53,104 bases of DNA from Lentisphaeria bacterium (GTDB lineage: Bacteria; Verrucomicrobiota; Lentisphaeria; Victivallales; Victivallaceae). The stretch covers positions 1 through 53,104 of the forward strand of contig JAFTIE010000112.1 of assembly GCA_017457065.1 (NCBI GenBank), in the 5' to 3' direction. Position numbers and translations under genes: made by a program. The notes beneath the pieces are model-generated. The model was not told the DNA's origin, ran no database searches, and saw only the letters and a list, made by a program, of their open reading frames with translations. Below are positions 15,720 through 24,864 of the stretch, piece after piece. How positions within the stretch are numbered: the first letter of the stretch is position 1; each line of letters starts with the position of its first letter.

Positions 15720-16412
15720 TTACTGCTTGCGGGGATCAATGACTTTCACCGCATCGGCGAAACGGCCGTAGGTGCCGGTGAACTTCTTGAGCGCTTCGTT
15801 GGCATCCATGCCGCCCTTGATGGCGTCGAGCATCTGACCCATCTTGATGAACTGGTAGCCGATGACGTGATCTTCTTCGTCAAGAACAAGACCGGTGACA
15901 TAGCCTTCAGCCATTTCCAGATAACGGACGCCCTTGGCGGAGGTACCGTACATGGTACCGGTGATGCTGCGCAGACCTTTGCCCAGGTCTTCCAGTCCGG
16001 CGCCGATGGGGAGACCGCCTTCGCTGAAGGCAGTCTGGGTGCGTCCGTAGACGATCTGGAGGAAGAGTTCGCGCATAGCGGTGTTGATAGCGTCGCAGAC
16101 CAAATCGGTGTTGAGAGCTTCAAGCAGAGTTTTGCCGGGGAGGATCTCAGCAGCCATAGCAGCTGAGTGGGTCATACCGGAGCAGCCGATGGTTTCGACC
16201 AGAGCTTCCTGGATGATGCCTTCTTTGACGTGGAGGGTCAGTTTGCAGGCGCCCTGCTGGGGGGCGCACCAGCGCACACCGTGGGTCTGACCGGAACTAT
16301 CGGTGATTTCCTTGGCTTTCGTCCACTGTCCTTCCTGCGGGATCGGCGCGGGACCGTGCTTGGGACCCTTTGCCACGCAGACCATCTGCTCGACTTCGTG
16401 ACTCAGATTCAT
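15720..16412 (-). CDS. IscU/NifU-like iron-sulfur scaffold protein, GGGtGRT partner
   Basis: The 230-aa protein resembles the NifU N-terminal/IscU fold. Three cysteine sites fit the scaffold ligands: Cys in the WCAPQQGACKL region, GCSGM and DLVCDAIN. It is longer than IscU (about 125-150 aa), with an extra C-terminal part (about residues 150-230: EDHVIGYQFIKMGQMLDAIKGG and on). It lies 25 bp upstream of the GGGtGRT gene on the same strand, with AAGGAG before its ATG at 16412. No IscS, IscA or ferredoxin gene is adjacent. I infer a dedicated iron-sulfur carrier or sensor for the GGGtGRT protein rather than the general assembly scaffold. Confidence 0.85.
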   Translation of the reverse strand: MNLSHEVEQMVCVAKGPKHGPAPIPQEGQWTKAKEITDSSGQTHGVRWCAPQQGACKLTLHVKEGIIQEALVETIGCSGMTHSAAMAAEILPGKTLLEALNTDLVCDAINTAMRELFLQIVYGRTQTAFSEGGLPIGAGLEDLGKGLRSITGTMYGTSAKGVRYLEMAEGYVTGLVLDEEDHVIGYQFIKMGQMLDAIKGGMDANEALKKFTGTYGRFADAVKVIDPRKQ

Positions 16413-16470
16413 CGAGTTTTCTCCTTGTTGTTGGATTTTGTTTCTCGTTTTGGGGAAATATCCACAGACT

Positions 16471-16502
16471 GTACCGCAGAGTACAATATCCCGGAACGGT
16501 AC
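16471..16502. promoter_or_regulatory. Inverted repeat GTACCG/CGGTAC in divergent region
   Basis: GTACCG (16471-16476) and CGGTAC (16497-16502) face each other across 20 nt between the IscU-like gene and rnhA. On the minus strand a TTGGAA/TATATT pair with an 18-nt gap lies just upstream, so the repeat would sit at the start of that transcript. It may be an operator. Confidence 0.35.
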
Positions 16503-16616
16503 TGTCTTCTTCTATAATATACACCATGTTTTCTGATTTTTCCAAAAGCAAGTATGGATTTTTTGCAAAATTGGTGATATATTTTGAAAAATCTTTGAAA
16601 GGAGTCTCGCCCCCGC

Positions 16617-17084
16617 ATGATGAAGCAGGTTGAAATTTACACTGACGGCGCCTGTTCCGGTAATCCCGGACCGGGAGGCTATGGTATTGTACTGACCTAT
16701 AAGCGCAACAAAAAAGAGCTTTCAGGGGGCTTTTGCCGCACCACGAACAACCGCATGGAGCTTCTGGCTGCCATTGTCGCCCTTGATGCCCTGACGGAAC
16801 CTTGTGAAGTGACTCTTTACAGCGACTCCCGCTATCTGGTGGACTCCGTCACCAAAAACTGGCTTCAGAGCTGGAAAAAACGCAACTGGATCAAGGCGGA
16901 CAGGAGCCCCGTAAAAAATGTGGACCTCTGGGAGCGTTACCTTGCCGCTCAGGCACGTCATAAAATCACTATGGTATGGGTCAAGGGGCACGCCGAAAAT
17001 GAATTCAACAACCGCTGCGATGAACTGGCAAGAACAGCTGCGGCAGCTCCCGGTCTTCCGGAAGATCCGGGTTTGGAAGGATAA
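16617..17084 (+). CDS. rnhA: Ribonuclease HI
   Basis: RNase HI cuts the RNA strand of RNA-DNA hybrids, removing primers and R-loops in the cytoplasm. The 155-aa protein has all active-site residues in the usual places: [15 protein letters not shown] (Asp10), NNRMELLAA (Glu), YSDSRYL (Asp) and [12 protein letters not shown] (Asp), plus the basic handle region [11 protein letters not shown]. Two adjacent ATG codons (16617 and 16620) are possible; GAAAGGAG lies upstream and the first is used here. Length is normal for the bacterial enzyme. The MBL-fold gene follows after 9 bp and is probably cotranscribed. Confidence 0.96.
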   Translation: MMKQVEIYTDGACSGNPGPGGYGIVLTYKRNKKELSGGFCRTTNNRMELLAAIVALDALTEPCEVTLYSDSRYLVDSVTKNWLQSWKKRNWIKADRSPVKNVDLWERYLAAQARHKITMVWVKGHAENEFNNRCDELARTAAAAPGLPEDPGLEG

Positions 17085-17093
17085 ATTTGACTT

Positions 17094-17891
17094 ATGAAGA
17101 TCACCGTTGTCGTCGAAGAGGGGCAGCACCCTTCTTGCGTTTCTGAATTCGGACTTTCACTTTTTCTTGAAAATGAGGGGGGGGCATTTCTTTTTGATAC
17201 AGGAGCCGGAGAGGCGCTGCTCCCCAATTTGAAGGCACTTGGCATCCCTCTTGAAAAGTGTAAAAAAGTCATTCTTTCCCACGGTCACTATGACCACACA
17301 GGAGCTCTTGCCAAACTTGCCCCTGAGGAACTCTGGTTCTGCCCCGGTGTGGAGGATCCCCAATACAGTCGTCACGCAGACGGCACCATGCACAAGATCT
17401 CCATGCCTGAAGATTCTCTGGCTGTTGCCCGCTCTGTCAAACTGGCAACTCCCATGAACTTGTTTGACTACATCGGGTACGGTATATTCCTGACGGGGCC
17501 CATTCCCCGGGTCTCTCCCGAAAACTGCGGCGGGGATTTCTACCATGATGAAGCGTGCACACTGAAAGATACCGTTCCCGAAGAGCAGGCGCTCCTTACA
17601 ACAGAGGGAGTCCTTGTCACCGGCTGCTGTCACGCAGGGATCATCAACACGCTTCTTCACTGTCACAAGGTGCTGCCGGAGCTCCCTGTTCACACTGTTG
17701 TGGGCGGACTCCACCTTAAAAATGCCGATAAGGTGCGCCTTGAGCAGACCGCCAACATATTGAAGCAGTTCAAGGTGAAAAGACTCTGTCTCATGCACTG
17801 CACCGGTGAAAACGCCATTGCTTATCTGAAAGAACATCTGCCGGAGTGCCGCATTGAAACTCCTGCTCTTGGGGATACTTTTACTGTGTGA
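17094..17891 (+). CDS. MBL-fold metal-dependent hydrolase (COG1237-like)
   Basis: The 265-aa protein has the metallo-beta-lactamase fold: FLFDTGAGEALLPNLKALG near the start, the metal motif SHGHYDHTG (about residues 62-70), a later His in TGCCHAGIINTL and VVGGLHLKN near the end. This arrangement matches the COG1237 group, which includes the dihydropterin ribofuranosyl-aminobenzene phosphate synthase-like proteins. Its reaction here cannot be told. It has GGAAGG before the ATG and follows rnhA by 9 bp. It probably acts in the cytoplasm, since no signal peptide is seen. Confidence 0.85.
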   Translation: MKITVVVEEGQHPSCVSEFGLSLFLENEGGAFLFDTGAGEALLPNLKALGIPLEKCKKVILSHGHYDHTGALAKLAPEELWFCPGVEDPQYSRHADGTMHKISMPEDSLAVARSVKLATPMNLFDYIGYGIFLTGPIPRVSPENCGGDFYHDEACTLKDTVPEEQALLTTEGVLVTGCCHAGIINTLLHCHKVLPELPVHTVVGGLHLKNADKVRLEQTANILKQFKVKRLCLMHCTGENAIAYLKEHLPECRIETPALGDTFTV

Positions 17892-17954
17892 TATCGTTTC
17901 AGGAGCTTTATTGCAAACGTCTTTCTCCGGGGGAGCTCCGATGGAGAAGCTGTC

Positions 17955-18216
17955 ATGAACGGTGAAGCTGTGGTCAACGATCTGATGATTTGAAGTCACC
18001 TTGTGGTTTGACGCCGGTTCTTCAGAGAACTGGGATCCTGTCAGACGGATCTACCGCCGCGGCAGCAATTCTGTAACTGTGACCGGCAGCGGCGCTGTCG
18101 ATCTGAAATTCGGTGACGAAGGCGGCCGATATGCTGAATTTGCAGAAGCGGGACTCTTTGACGATGTTTCAAGCCGAAAGATTTTTGAGGAAAAAGACAA
18201 AGGCATGCTGGCATAA
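17955..18216 (+). pseudogene. Possible decayed gene remnant
   Basis: In the 464-bp gap between the MBL and LacI genes two short frames look protein-like but do not join. One is MNGEAVVNDLMI (17955-17993). The other is a 71-codon stretch ending at 18216, with text such as LWFDAGSSENWDPV and VDLKFGDEGGRYAEF. The offset frames and the lack of a good start suggest the tail of a broken gene. I cannot name the parent family. The rest of the gap holds only the LacI promoter region. Confidence 0.3.
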
Positions 18217-18290
18217 CAGGGAAGCTGCGAACCGGAAAGAGATGATGAATTAAAAATCAGGCAAAATTGCACTTTTTTTGAAAAACAGTG

Positions 18291-18344
18291 TTGACAAAAA
18301 GATTTTGTTGTGCTATATTCAGTTTGTGATGTACGTATAACAAT
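18291..18344 (+). promoter_or_regulatory. Promoter and operator half-site of glycan locus 2
   Basis: TTGACA (18291-18296) and TATATT (18314-18319) are 17 nt apart, close to consensus. GTACGTATAACAAT (18331-18344) at the transcript start shares ACGTATAACAAT with the full palindrome at 19380-19393, as expected for autoregulation by the LacI-type protein. Confidence 0.7.
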
Positions 18345-18355
18345 TTGGCGGTTCA

Positions 18356-19360
18356 ATGATCACTCAGGAACAAATCGCAAAAGAGCTGGGACTTTCAGTT
18401 ATGACCGTTTACCGCTGTTTGAGCGGGAACGGTTGCGTCAGTGCCGCAACAAAGAAGCGTGTGGAGGAGTTCATGCGTTCCCGCAACTACCGTCCCAACC
18501 TTATGGCACAGAGTCTGAAACGGCAGAGCTCCAATATCATCGGTCTTGTAGTTCCCTCTTTTTCCTATTCCTACTATCCTGAAGTTATAGACAGCATCCG
18601 CACCTGTCTTGGTTTACAGTACAATCTTGTACTTGCATTGTCAGGGGACGATCCCGTTGAAGAAAGGAAGGCACTTGAAATGCTGCTTGGTATCCCTGTG
18701 GCGGGGATCCTCATCAGTCCTGCCGCCTCAGGAAAATCTGTAGAAAACTGCCGCTATATAGCTGACTCGCAAGTTCCCTTTGTTATGTTCGACCGTTATT
18801 TCAGTGAAGATCCTTCATGGTCTTACGTGGCGGCAGACTGTTTCGCAGGAGCCGCTGAACTGGTTCGTTACCTCTTTAAACTGGGACATCGGAAAATCGC
18901 CCATATCGGCGGCAGTGAAGGTTCCTTCGCACAGCAGATTTTTGAAGGCTATTGCCGCGGTCTTGAGGAGTGTCAGCTCCCCTTGGACATTTCTCTTGTC
19001 ATAAGGACCAGGGCCGATGAGAAATCCGGCGCTCTTGCTGCTGCGCAGTTGCTCTCAAGCGGAAAAGAATTTACTGCCATCCATACCGCAAGCGATCCTC
19101 TTGCCATGGGAGTCATGACCTGCTGCCGGGAGAGGAATGTTGCGATCCCTGAACGCATTTCTGTTACAGGGTTCAGCGATATCATGGTCGCAAAACAGCT
19201 TTCTGTACCCCTTACAACATTCAGAGAACCTACTGCTGAGATCGGAGCAGAATCTGTGAGATTGCTGCTGGAAAAGATTTCAGGAACTCCGGGAGCTTCC
19301 CCCGGGCATCTCAAACTCCCCGGGGTCTTTGTGGAGCGAAGCTCATGCAAAGCAATATGA
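18356..19360 (+). CDS. LacI-family transcriptional regulator
   Basis: The 334-aa protein has an N-terminal LacI helix-turn-helix (ITQEQIAKELGLSVMTVYRCLSG, residues 2-24) with the hinge-helix region up to about residue 55. A periplasmic-binding-protein-like sensor domain follows to the end (IIGLVVPSFSYSYYPEV, GHRKIAHIGG, ERISVTGFSDI). Such proteins bind palindromic operators and release them when a sugar ligand binds. A likely operator lies at its own promoter and another 20 bp after its stop, just before the MFS gene. It heads a unit that also contains a transporter, a pseudopilin and a secreted enzyme, so I infer it senses an oligosaccharide product of that enzyme. Confidence 0.93.
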   Translation: MITQEQIAKELGLSVMTVYRCLSGNGCVSAATKKRVEEFMRSRNYRPNLMAQSLKRQSSNIIGLVVPSFSYSYYPEVIDSIRTCLGLQYNLVLALSGDDPVEERKALEMLLGIPVAGILISPAASGKSVENCRYIADSQVPFVMFDRYFSEDPSWSYVAADCFAGAAELVRYLFKLGHRKIAHIGGSEGSFAQQIFEGYCRGLEECQLPLDISLVIRTRADEKSGALAAAQLLSSGKEFTAIHTASDPLAMGVMTCCRERNVAIPERISVTGFSDIMVAKQLSVPLTTFREPTAEIGAESVRLLLEKISGTPGASPGHLKLPGVFVERSSCKAI

Positions 19361-19379
19361 AACTTTTTTTGATAAAAAT

Positions 19380-19393
19380 GTTATACGTATAAC
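19380..19393. promoter_or_regulatory. Palindromic operator GTTATACGTATAAC
   Basis: This perfect 14-bp palindrome lies between the LacI gene and the ribosome binding site of the MFS gene. Its right half, with the following CAAT, recurs at the LacI promoter. Confidence 0.7.
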
Positions 19394-19409
19394 AATATGG
19401 AGAAAGCAA

Positions 19410-20570
19410 ATGTTTTATCTGATACCGGCTCTTTTTGATTACGTGCTTTATGGTATCTTTTTCATTTCAGGATATCGCCTTGCAGAGTTGGGCGCCAGCG
19501 CTCTGACCGTCAGCGCCCCCATGGCAGTCTGGGGGATCATTTATGCTTTGAGTGCTCCTCTCGCGGGCCGTTTCACCACCCCTGAAAACGCGGTGAAACT
19601 GCTGCGCCTTTCAGGGTGGGGGACTGCGGTATGTGCTTTGCTTTTCATCTTCTTCCAGAGTATCTGGGGAATGCTTGTTCTCATTGGAGTCATGGGGGTG
19701 GTTTCCGCCTTTTACTGTATTCCTTTTCAAATGTGTGCCAACTCCGGTAATGCCGGGAGTACTCCGGAACGGGCGGCGGGATTTTATACTTTTGCCTGGA
19801 GTGCCGGAACTGCTGCAGGAACCTTTGGTTTCGGATGTTTGCCGGGTGCGGCAGGATTTCTGGTCAACGCGCTTATCGGTATAGCTATGGTCTTTCTGGC
19901 AGGAAGAGCCGGAAAAGCCGGAAACGAGAAACAAATTGAACTTTCCTCTCCTCAAACTGCCGCCACAGAACAGACCGGTTCCATGCTGCCTGTGTGGATC
20001 TTCGGAGCTGTTTGTGCTCTCTGCATGGCTGCTGCCGGTGCTTTGCTGCCTTTGAGATGCGTGGAACTTCAGACCGGCGTTTTCTTTTCCGGTGCAGTCC
20101 TCGGACTTTTGCGGCTGGTACAGGGAGTGGGAGCACTTCTGCTCATACGTTTCCCCAAGGTGGTTTCAATACCGTTTTTCCTCGTTCCCGGGGCACTTTC
20201 AGGCGTCGGAGGCATGATTTGTCTGGTTTGCGGAAACACACTCTTCTGGCTCTTTGCCGGCTCACTCCTGTTCGGCCTTTGCGGGGGAATATTTTATTTC
20301 AGTTTCGTTTATCACGCTTTGCAGAGAGGTAAGAAAAGTGCCCGGTGTCTGGGTGTCAATGAAATGATCCTGGGAATCGCAGGGATCGCCGGGCCTGCTG
20401 CCGGAGGAGCCGTCGCTCAGACGTGGGGGACGGTGTATGCTTTCGGCAGCTGTGCCGCATTGCTTTGTACGGGTATCGCAGCAGCGTGGGTGACCGCTGC
20501 TGTTATGAAAAAAAATTATAAAAACATCAACATGTATTTGAAAGATGCTGAAACAATGAAAGGAAACTGA
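19410..20570 (+). CDS. MFS-type transporter
   Basis: The 386-aa protein is almost entirely hydrophobic, with about twelve membrane helices separated in the middle by a hydrophilic loop near residues 170-190 (GRAGKAGNEKQIELSSPQ). This is the layout of the major facilitator superfamily. The start at 19410 (MFYLIPALFDY) is chosen for the GGAG at 19399-19402 and the sensible first helix; a longer frame from 19329 would overlap the regulator gene and read through the operator. Uptake of a sugar or small oligosaccharide is inferred from the neighbours: a LacI regulator upstream, and a pseudopilin and DUF4838 enzyme downstream. The direction of transport cannot be told. Confidence 0.8.
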   Translation: MFYLIPALFDYVLYGIFFISGYRLAELGASALTVSAPMAVWGIIYALSAPLAGRFTTPENAVKLLRLSGWGTAVCALLFIFFQSIWGMLVLIGVMGVVSAFYCIPFQMCANSGNAGSTPERAAGFYTFAWSAGTAAGTFGFGCLPGAAGFLVNALIGIAMVFLAGRAGKAGNEKQIELSSPQTAATEQTGSMLPVWIFGAVCALCMAAAGALLPLRCVELQTGVFFSGAVLGLLRLVQGVGALLLIRFPKVVSIPFFLVPGALSGVGGMICLVCGNTLFWLFAGSLLFGLCGGIFYFSFVYHALQRGKKSARCLGVNEMILGIAGIAGPAAGGAVAQTWGTVYAFGSCAALLCTGIAAAWVTAAVMKKNYKNINMYLKDAETMKGN

Positions 20571-20572
20571 AA

Positions 20573-21433
20573 ATGAGTACCATCAGAGAAAGAGTCTGGA
20601 TGTACGGAGCCGTCTGCGGAGCGTATCACACGCCCCACTACAAACTTCCCGGTGTCAACACCATGGATTGCGCTGCCGCCTGCCGTAAATACGGGCTGAC
20701 CAAAGCGGTCATGGATGTGTGTGTGAAAGGGCCGGTTTATCCTTTCGATACAGAGTCGGAAAAACTTTCTTTTCTGGATGAACTGGTGTGGACGATAATT
20801 CCTTCCGGGAGTGTTGTCCGGAATGAAGAGGCGTTTTTTGATATGGAAGAGGTCATCCGGCAGATCCAAAAGTTTCCCAACGTCAAGGGGATATTCTGTG
20901 ATGATTTCCAGATCCGCCGCAGAACGCTGTGTTCTCCTGAAAAACTTCAGGTACTGAAAGACAATGTTCTTGCCGCCTCACCCCGGCCCATTGATATGTG
21001 GCTGGTGGTCTATGCCACCGATGTTTTTACTGAAAGACCCACTCCGAATCATATTCTTGACTACACAACGATCCCGGATACCATCAGTTTCTGGTCGTGG
21101 CATCCCTTTCACCTCAAAGTCCTTAAGGAAAATCTGCACTTTGCCATGAACAAGTTCCGCGGGAAAAAGGTCAATCTGGGGATCTATCTCTGGGATTTCA
21201 GTGCCGGAGCTCCCCTTGATGACAAACTTATGGAGTATCAGCTGGAATTGGCTCATGAAATGCTCAGCGACGGCACCATCCACGGCGTGACCATCTGTGC
21301 AAGCTGCATCATGGGGTTGGGGATCAAAGCGGAAAAGATTTTCGCCAACTGGCTGGAAAAACATGGAGAGGAGGAACTGCGGATCACTGAAAATGTAGAA
21401 GTGAAAACTGTTGGTGACAACGAAAGATTGTAA
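20573..21433 (+). CDS. Unknown protein, possibly TIM-barrel-like glycan enzyme
   Basis: I do not recognise a named family. The 286-aa protein has no signal peptide. It has alternating strand/helix text with acidic and aromatic residues at strand ends ([62 protein letters not shown]). That is what a TIM-barrel glycosidase-like fold would show, with DD at about residues 107-108 and WD near 207 as possible active-site residues. It begins 2 bp after the MFS gene and its ribosome site is inside the end of that gene, so translation is coupled. A cytoplasmic step in the same sugar pathway is inference. Confidence 0.6.
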   Translation: MSTIRERVWMYGAVCGAYHTPHYKLPGVNTMDCAAACRKYGLTKAVMDVCVKGPVYPFDTESEKLSFLDELVWTIIPSGSVVRNEEAFFDMEEVIRQIQKFPNVKGIFCDDFQIRRRTLCSPEKLQVLKDNVLAASPRPIDMWLVVYATDVFTERPTPNHILDYTTIPDTISFWSWHPFHLKVLKENLHFAMNKFRGKKVNLGIYLWDFSAGAPLDDKLMEYQLELAHEMLSDGTIHGVTICASCIMGLGIKAEKIFANWLEKHGEEELRITENVEVKTVGDNERL

Positions 21434-21464
21434 CGGTAAATTTTCAGGCACAGGGAAAATAACG

Positions 21465-22388
21465 ATGAAAAAAACACAGAAATTTCCTTTTTACGCGCCT
21501 TCTTTTGTCAAGTGTTCCGGCGGTACAGAAAGGCAGTCCCCCTTCAGGGCTTTTACGTTGATCGAACTGCTTGTTACTACTGCACAACAGAACTGTTTTT
21601 CAAAAAATAAAAACGACACATCCTCACGCCCGCAAGGGCGCACTTCACGCTTTTTTTGCATCCGCAAAAAAGCTCTTCACATCTTCACTCAATCAGCGTT
21701 CACGCTGATTGAACTGCTCGTTGTGATCGCCATCATCGCCATCCTCGCCGCCATGCTGCTGCCTGCTTTGCAGCAGGCCAGAAACCGGGCGCAGGAAACA
21801 AAATGTATGTCCAATCTGAAGCAGATGGGACATTACAATCAAAACTATCTTACTGATAACCGGGACTTTCTGATTTGGTATCCCTGGAACGCCACGGAAT
21901 CAATGTGGACAAAGGTTTTTCTGCCTTACGTATTCGGAACTGAAACGGTTGAGCAGCTGACAGCATCAAAGGTATATAATTCATTTCTGACTTGTCCGGC
22001 TGATACCTGGGTCAAAAATCCCGGAAAGTGTAAGCGTGGCGTTACGACCCACACCTCTTACGGATACAATTATTATCTCAGCAGAATTCTTTACTCCTGG
22101 TATCCCGGCAGCAAGAGTTACAGTTTTCCCTATCACATCAATTTGATCCGGCGGCCGTCAGATCACCTGCTCTTTTCGGATTACGCCATTGAAAAGATCG
22201 CCAATCAGGAAGTTAATGGGCATTGGGTCGTCTCAGAATCAAACATCGGTTCCAACCATTCGCTCAAGATGATCTCGCCGGTGATGGTCGGGGGGAATGT
22301 TAAAACGATTCCGCTGGCAGCGGTAAAAAGTGCAAACAGACTGCCGTGGAATGCTCAGCTTCTTCCCGATCCGATCCGCCTTTACTGA
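21465..22388 (+). CDS. Pseudopilin with duplicated FTLIELLV motif (locus 2)
   Basis: The 307-aa protein has two in-frame FTLIELLV blocks, at codons from 21552 and from 21699. Only the second is followed by the hydrophobic pilin helix. Prepilin peptidase would therefore have to cut after a 78-residue leader, far longer than the usual 5-25. Residues before F are A at both sites. The 41-codon insert reads [16 protein letters not shown] and LHIFTQSA and matches the insert of the pseudopilin at the left end of the window. The soluble part has [15 protein letters not shown] and [13 protein letters not shown] typical of these families. It follows the unknown 286-aa gene by 31 bp and precedes the secreted DUF4838 enzyme by 168 bp. 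Confidence 0.9.
   Translation: MKKTQKFPFYAPSFVKCSGGTERQSPFRAFTLIELLVTTAQQNCFSKNKNDTSSRPQGRTSRFFCIRKKALHIFTQSAFTLIELLVVIAIIAILAAMLLPALQQARNRAQETKCMSNLKQMGHYNQNYLTDNRDFLIWYPWNATESMWTKVFLPYVFGTETVEQLTASKVYNSFLTCPADTWVKNPGKCKRGVTTHTSYGYNYYLSRILYSWYPGSKSYSFPYHINLIRRPSDHLLFSDYAIEKIANQEVNGHWVVSESNIGSNHSLKMISPVMVGGNVKTIPLAAVKSANRLPWNAQLLPDPIRLY
21552..21722 (+). repeat. Double-leader cassette, copy B (three hairpins)
   Basis: The 123-nt insert (21576-21698) separates two FTLIELLV blocks. Hairpins: 21627-21640 (CGCCC arms, GCAA loop), 21649-21673 (GC-T7-GC facing GC-A6-GC, ATCC loop) and 21689-21712 (10-bp perfect arms, TTCA loop). Order, spacing and the third hairpin match copy A. Confidence 0.8.
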
Positions 22389-22556
22389 GGAATATATGAA
22401 AATCATTTCAAAAATTTCCGGGGAATTATGAAAAAGGAGGTTGCAGTGTTTGTTTCCCCGCTTTGAAGATCATACGATCTGCCGCCGGATCATTTGGACG
22501 TGCAGAAATATACAGACTTTAACGATACGATGCTGAAAACAGGTGCAAAAATAAAA

Positions 22557-24842
22557 ATGAAAAAATCTTTATACGGTGTTTTTTTATTTGCAGTCAGCCT
22601 TTCTCTGGCGCTGACTGAAGCTGCGGCTTTGGAAATAACTTCAAAGTGGAAGATCATACGGCCGGAAAAGGCGGATCCGGAAATCAATGCCGCCGCAGAA
22701 CAGGTCCGCAAATATATCACTCTGACAACCGGGATCGACCTGCCCATAGTTTCTCAAGGTCAGGCTCCTGCGGTGAAGATCGTGCGGAACAACACTCTCG
22801 GTTCTGAAGAGTGGGCGGTCAAGGCTCAAAAAAATGCTCTGCTCATCAGTGGCGGAGCAAACGGCGGTGTTCTTTTCGGAGCCTATGAGTTTATAGAAAA
22901 GGCTCTCGGATGTCGGTATCTGGCTCCCAAGACAGTATATGTCCCGAAAAAGAAACGGCTTGTCATTGCAGATAATTTTGCTCTTTCCGGAAAACCCGTC
23001 TTCAAGAAGCGGGCCATGTATTTCGCCCAGGGGGGTAATCAGGAGCTTCAGAGCTGGCTTAAAATTACCGGCGGTGAACCCTATCGCGGCGTGTTGTCAC
23101 CGTGGCGGTATGGCTCTTTCGGCGGATGCCATACTTTCCGCAGATATTCGCAGTTGTTTCCGAAAGACCGGCCGGAATATCTTTCCATGAATGAAAAAGG
23201 CGAGCGCGTACTTTCCCACGACTACGATGATATGGGTCCCGGACAGATTTGTCTGACGCATCCTGAAGTCCGTGTCATTGTGGCGGAACAGATGAAAAAA
23301 TTGATCCGCCAAGACCGTGTTGCAGCCCGCAAGGCTGGTCTTTCAGCGCCTCTTCTGTATCATCTTTCCCGGAATGATGTTCCTCACGATTGTGTCTGCC
23401 CCGGCTGTCTTGCTTTGCTGAAAAAGTACAAGGGCAACCACAGCGGTGTCAATCTGGAGTTTGTGAACGACGTTGCCCGCAGAGTCGGCAAAGAGTTTCC
23501 GGATGTCCGGATCGTGACCTTTGCATACATGACGGATGAAAAAGCTCCGGAAGGACTTATTGCTGAAAAGAACGTGATCATCGAAATCGCTCAACTGGGA
23601 GCTGAATTCAGTTCCGGGAAACGGGATTCGCTCCGCTCATTGAAACATCCTCTCAATGTCAGGGCATTGAAAATGATCGAAGAGTGGAAACAAAAGAACA
23701 TCTCTCTGATGATCTGGGATTACTGGACCTTGTACCGGACTCCATTTGCCTTCCCACATGTGGGCATTTCCGGACTGGTGGAGAATCTGAAATATTATCA
23801 CAGCATCGGCATTGATCAATTTTTTGCTGAAACGGAGATCACCCCCACTCATCTGGAAAGTTTCATTGACTTGAGGACTTATGTCGGCGCCAAACTGCTT
23901 GTTGATCCTGCCGCAGATGCTCAGAAGATCATTGATGACTTCATGAAACACTATTTCGGTCCCGCTGCCAAACCCATGAAGGAGTATCTGACTTTGCTTG
24001 AAAAAGCAGTGACGGGCGAAAAGAAGGCATTCGGCGGATTTTCGCCTGCATCTGCAACCTATCTGAACGAAAAATTTTTTACCGAAACCGGAAAACTTTT
24101 CGCGCAGGCCGAAAAAGCCGCTGCAAATGACAAAGAGATCCTGAAACGTATCGGTCAGGAGCAGATCCCTGTTGATATTGCTCTTGCCCATGTGAGCAGT
24201 CGCCTGTCACTTAAAATAGACCGTCCTCAGCTGAAATCCCGTCTTCAGAAAAATCTCCGGAATTTTACTGAGAAATACTGTTCATCCCATCCGGAAAAAT
24301 GGGAAACCTCTTTCCAGAGGATCCTGAGTTCTCTTTTCAGCTTTCTTCCGCTGCCCGAACAGTTCAGCGACCGCAAGGGATTGGATTTCTTCGGTGATAA
24401 ATTCCGTACGGTGCCCCATGGCGGTGAAGCTGTTGTTGATCCTGAGGCCTGCGGCAAGATCAGTCTCCGTCTGCCGGTCAAACTTGCTCAGGATAAACCG
24501 GATATACACCGCCGTCCGCTTCAGTTCCAGTTTTATGACTGGACAAAAAAGCAGACACTTCTGACCAAAATCATTCCTGCCGCAAAGTATCCGAAAGATG
24601 AAAAATACCATTGGTATTTTGTGGGACAGAGCCGTGTATCCCCCCGGACGACGCTGGCACTGCACCAGTCCTGGCGGCTGAGTTCACCACTGGGATCGGG
24701 GGCTTATGATCCCACTCATCCGGATGCGAAGTATGATATCTGGGTCTCCATCCGCCTGACCGGACCTTCATACGTGCCGGGTTCCAAAAAGCCGGACTCG
24801 CTCCATGTGGACAGAATTCTCTTTCTGGAAGCTGCAAGGTGA
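22557..24842 (+). CDS. Secreted DUF4838/GH67-N-like glycan enzyme
   Basis: The 761-aa protein starts with a signal peptide (KKSLYGVFLFAVSLSLAL, likely cut near AAA-LEI). Residues about 30-140 resemble the N-terminal domain shared with alpha-glucuronidases and GH20 enzymes (VQK-like NNTLGSEEWAV, GVLFGAYEFIEKALGCRYL). A DUF4838 TIM-barrel-like domain covers about 185-460, with CHTFRRY, CVCPGC, VRIVTFAYM and MIWDYWTLYRTP. The C-terminal 160 residues look like a beta sandwich. DUF4838 proteins are thought to be glycoside hydrolases, but the reaction is not established. The start at 22557 is chosen for the signal peptide. It is the last gene of locus 2, and I infer that it makes the sugar sensed by the LacI protein. 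Confidence 0.85.
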   Translation: MKKSLYGVFLFAVSLSLALTEAAALEITSKWKIIRPEKADPEINAAAEQVRKYITLTTGIDLPIVSQGQAPAVKIVRNNTLGSEEWAVKAQKNALLISGGANGGVLFGAYEFIEKALGCRYLAPKTVYVPKKKRLVIADNFALSGKPVFKKRAMYFAQGGNQELQSWLKITGGEPYRGVLSPWRYGSFGGCHTFRRYSQLFPKDRPEYLSMNEKGERVLSHDYDDMGPGQICLTHPEVRVIVAEQMKKLIRQDRVAARKAGLSAPLLYHLSRNDVPHDCVCPGCLALLKKYKGNHSGVNLEFVNDVARRVGKEFPDVRIVTFAYMTDEKAPEGLIAEKNVIIEIAQLGAEFSSGKRDSLRSLKHPLNVRALKMIEEWKQKNISLMIWDYWTLYRTPFAFPHVGISGLVENLKYYHSIGIDQFFAETEITPTHLESFIDLRTYVGAKLLVDPAADAQKIIDDFMKHYFGPAAKPMKEYLTLLEKAVTGEKKAFGGFSPASATYLNEKFFTETGKLFAQAEKAAANDKEILKRIGQEQIPVDIALAHVSSRLSLKIDRPQLKSRLQKNLRNFTEKYCSSHPEKWETSFQRILSSLFSFLPLPEQFSDRKGLDFFGDKFRTVPHGGEAVVDPEACGKISLRLPVKLAQDKPDIHRRPLQFQFYDWTKKQTLLTKIIPAAKYPKDEKYHWYFVGQSRVSPRTTLALHQSWRLSSPLGSGAYDPTHPDAKYDIWVSIRLTGPSYVPGSKKPDSLHVDRILFLEAAR

Positions 24843-24864
24843 TTTGAGGGAATTGTTCTGAAGA

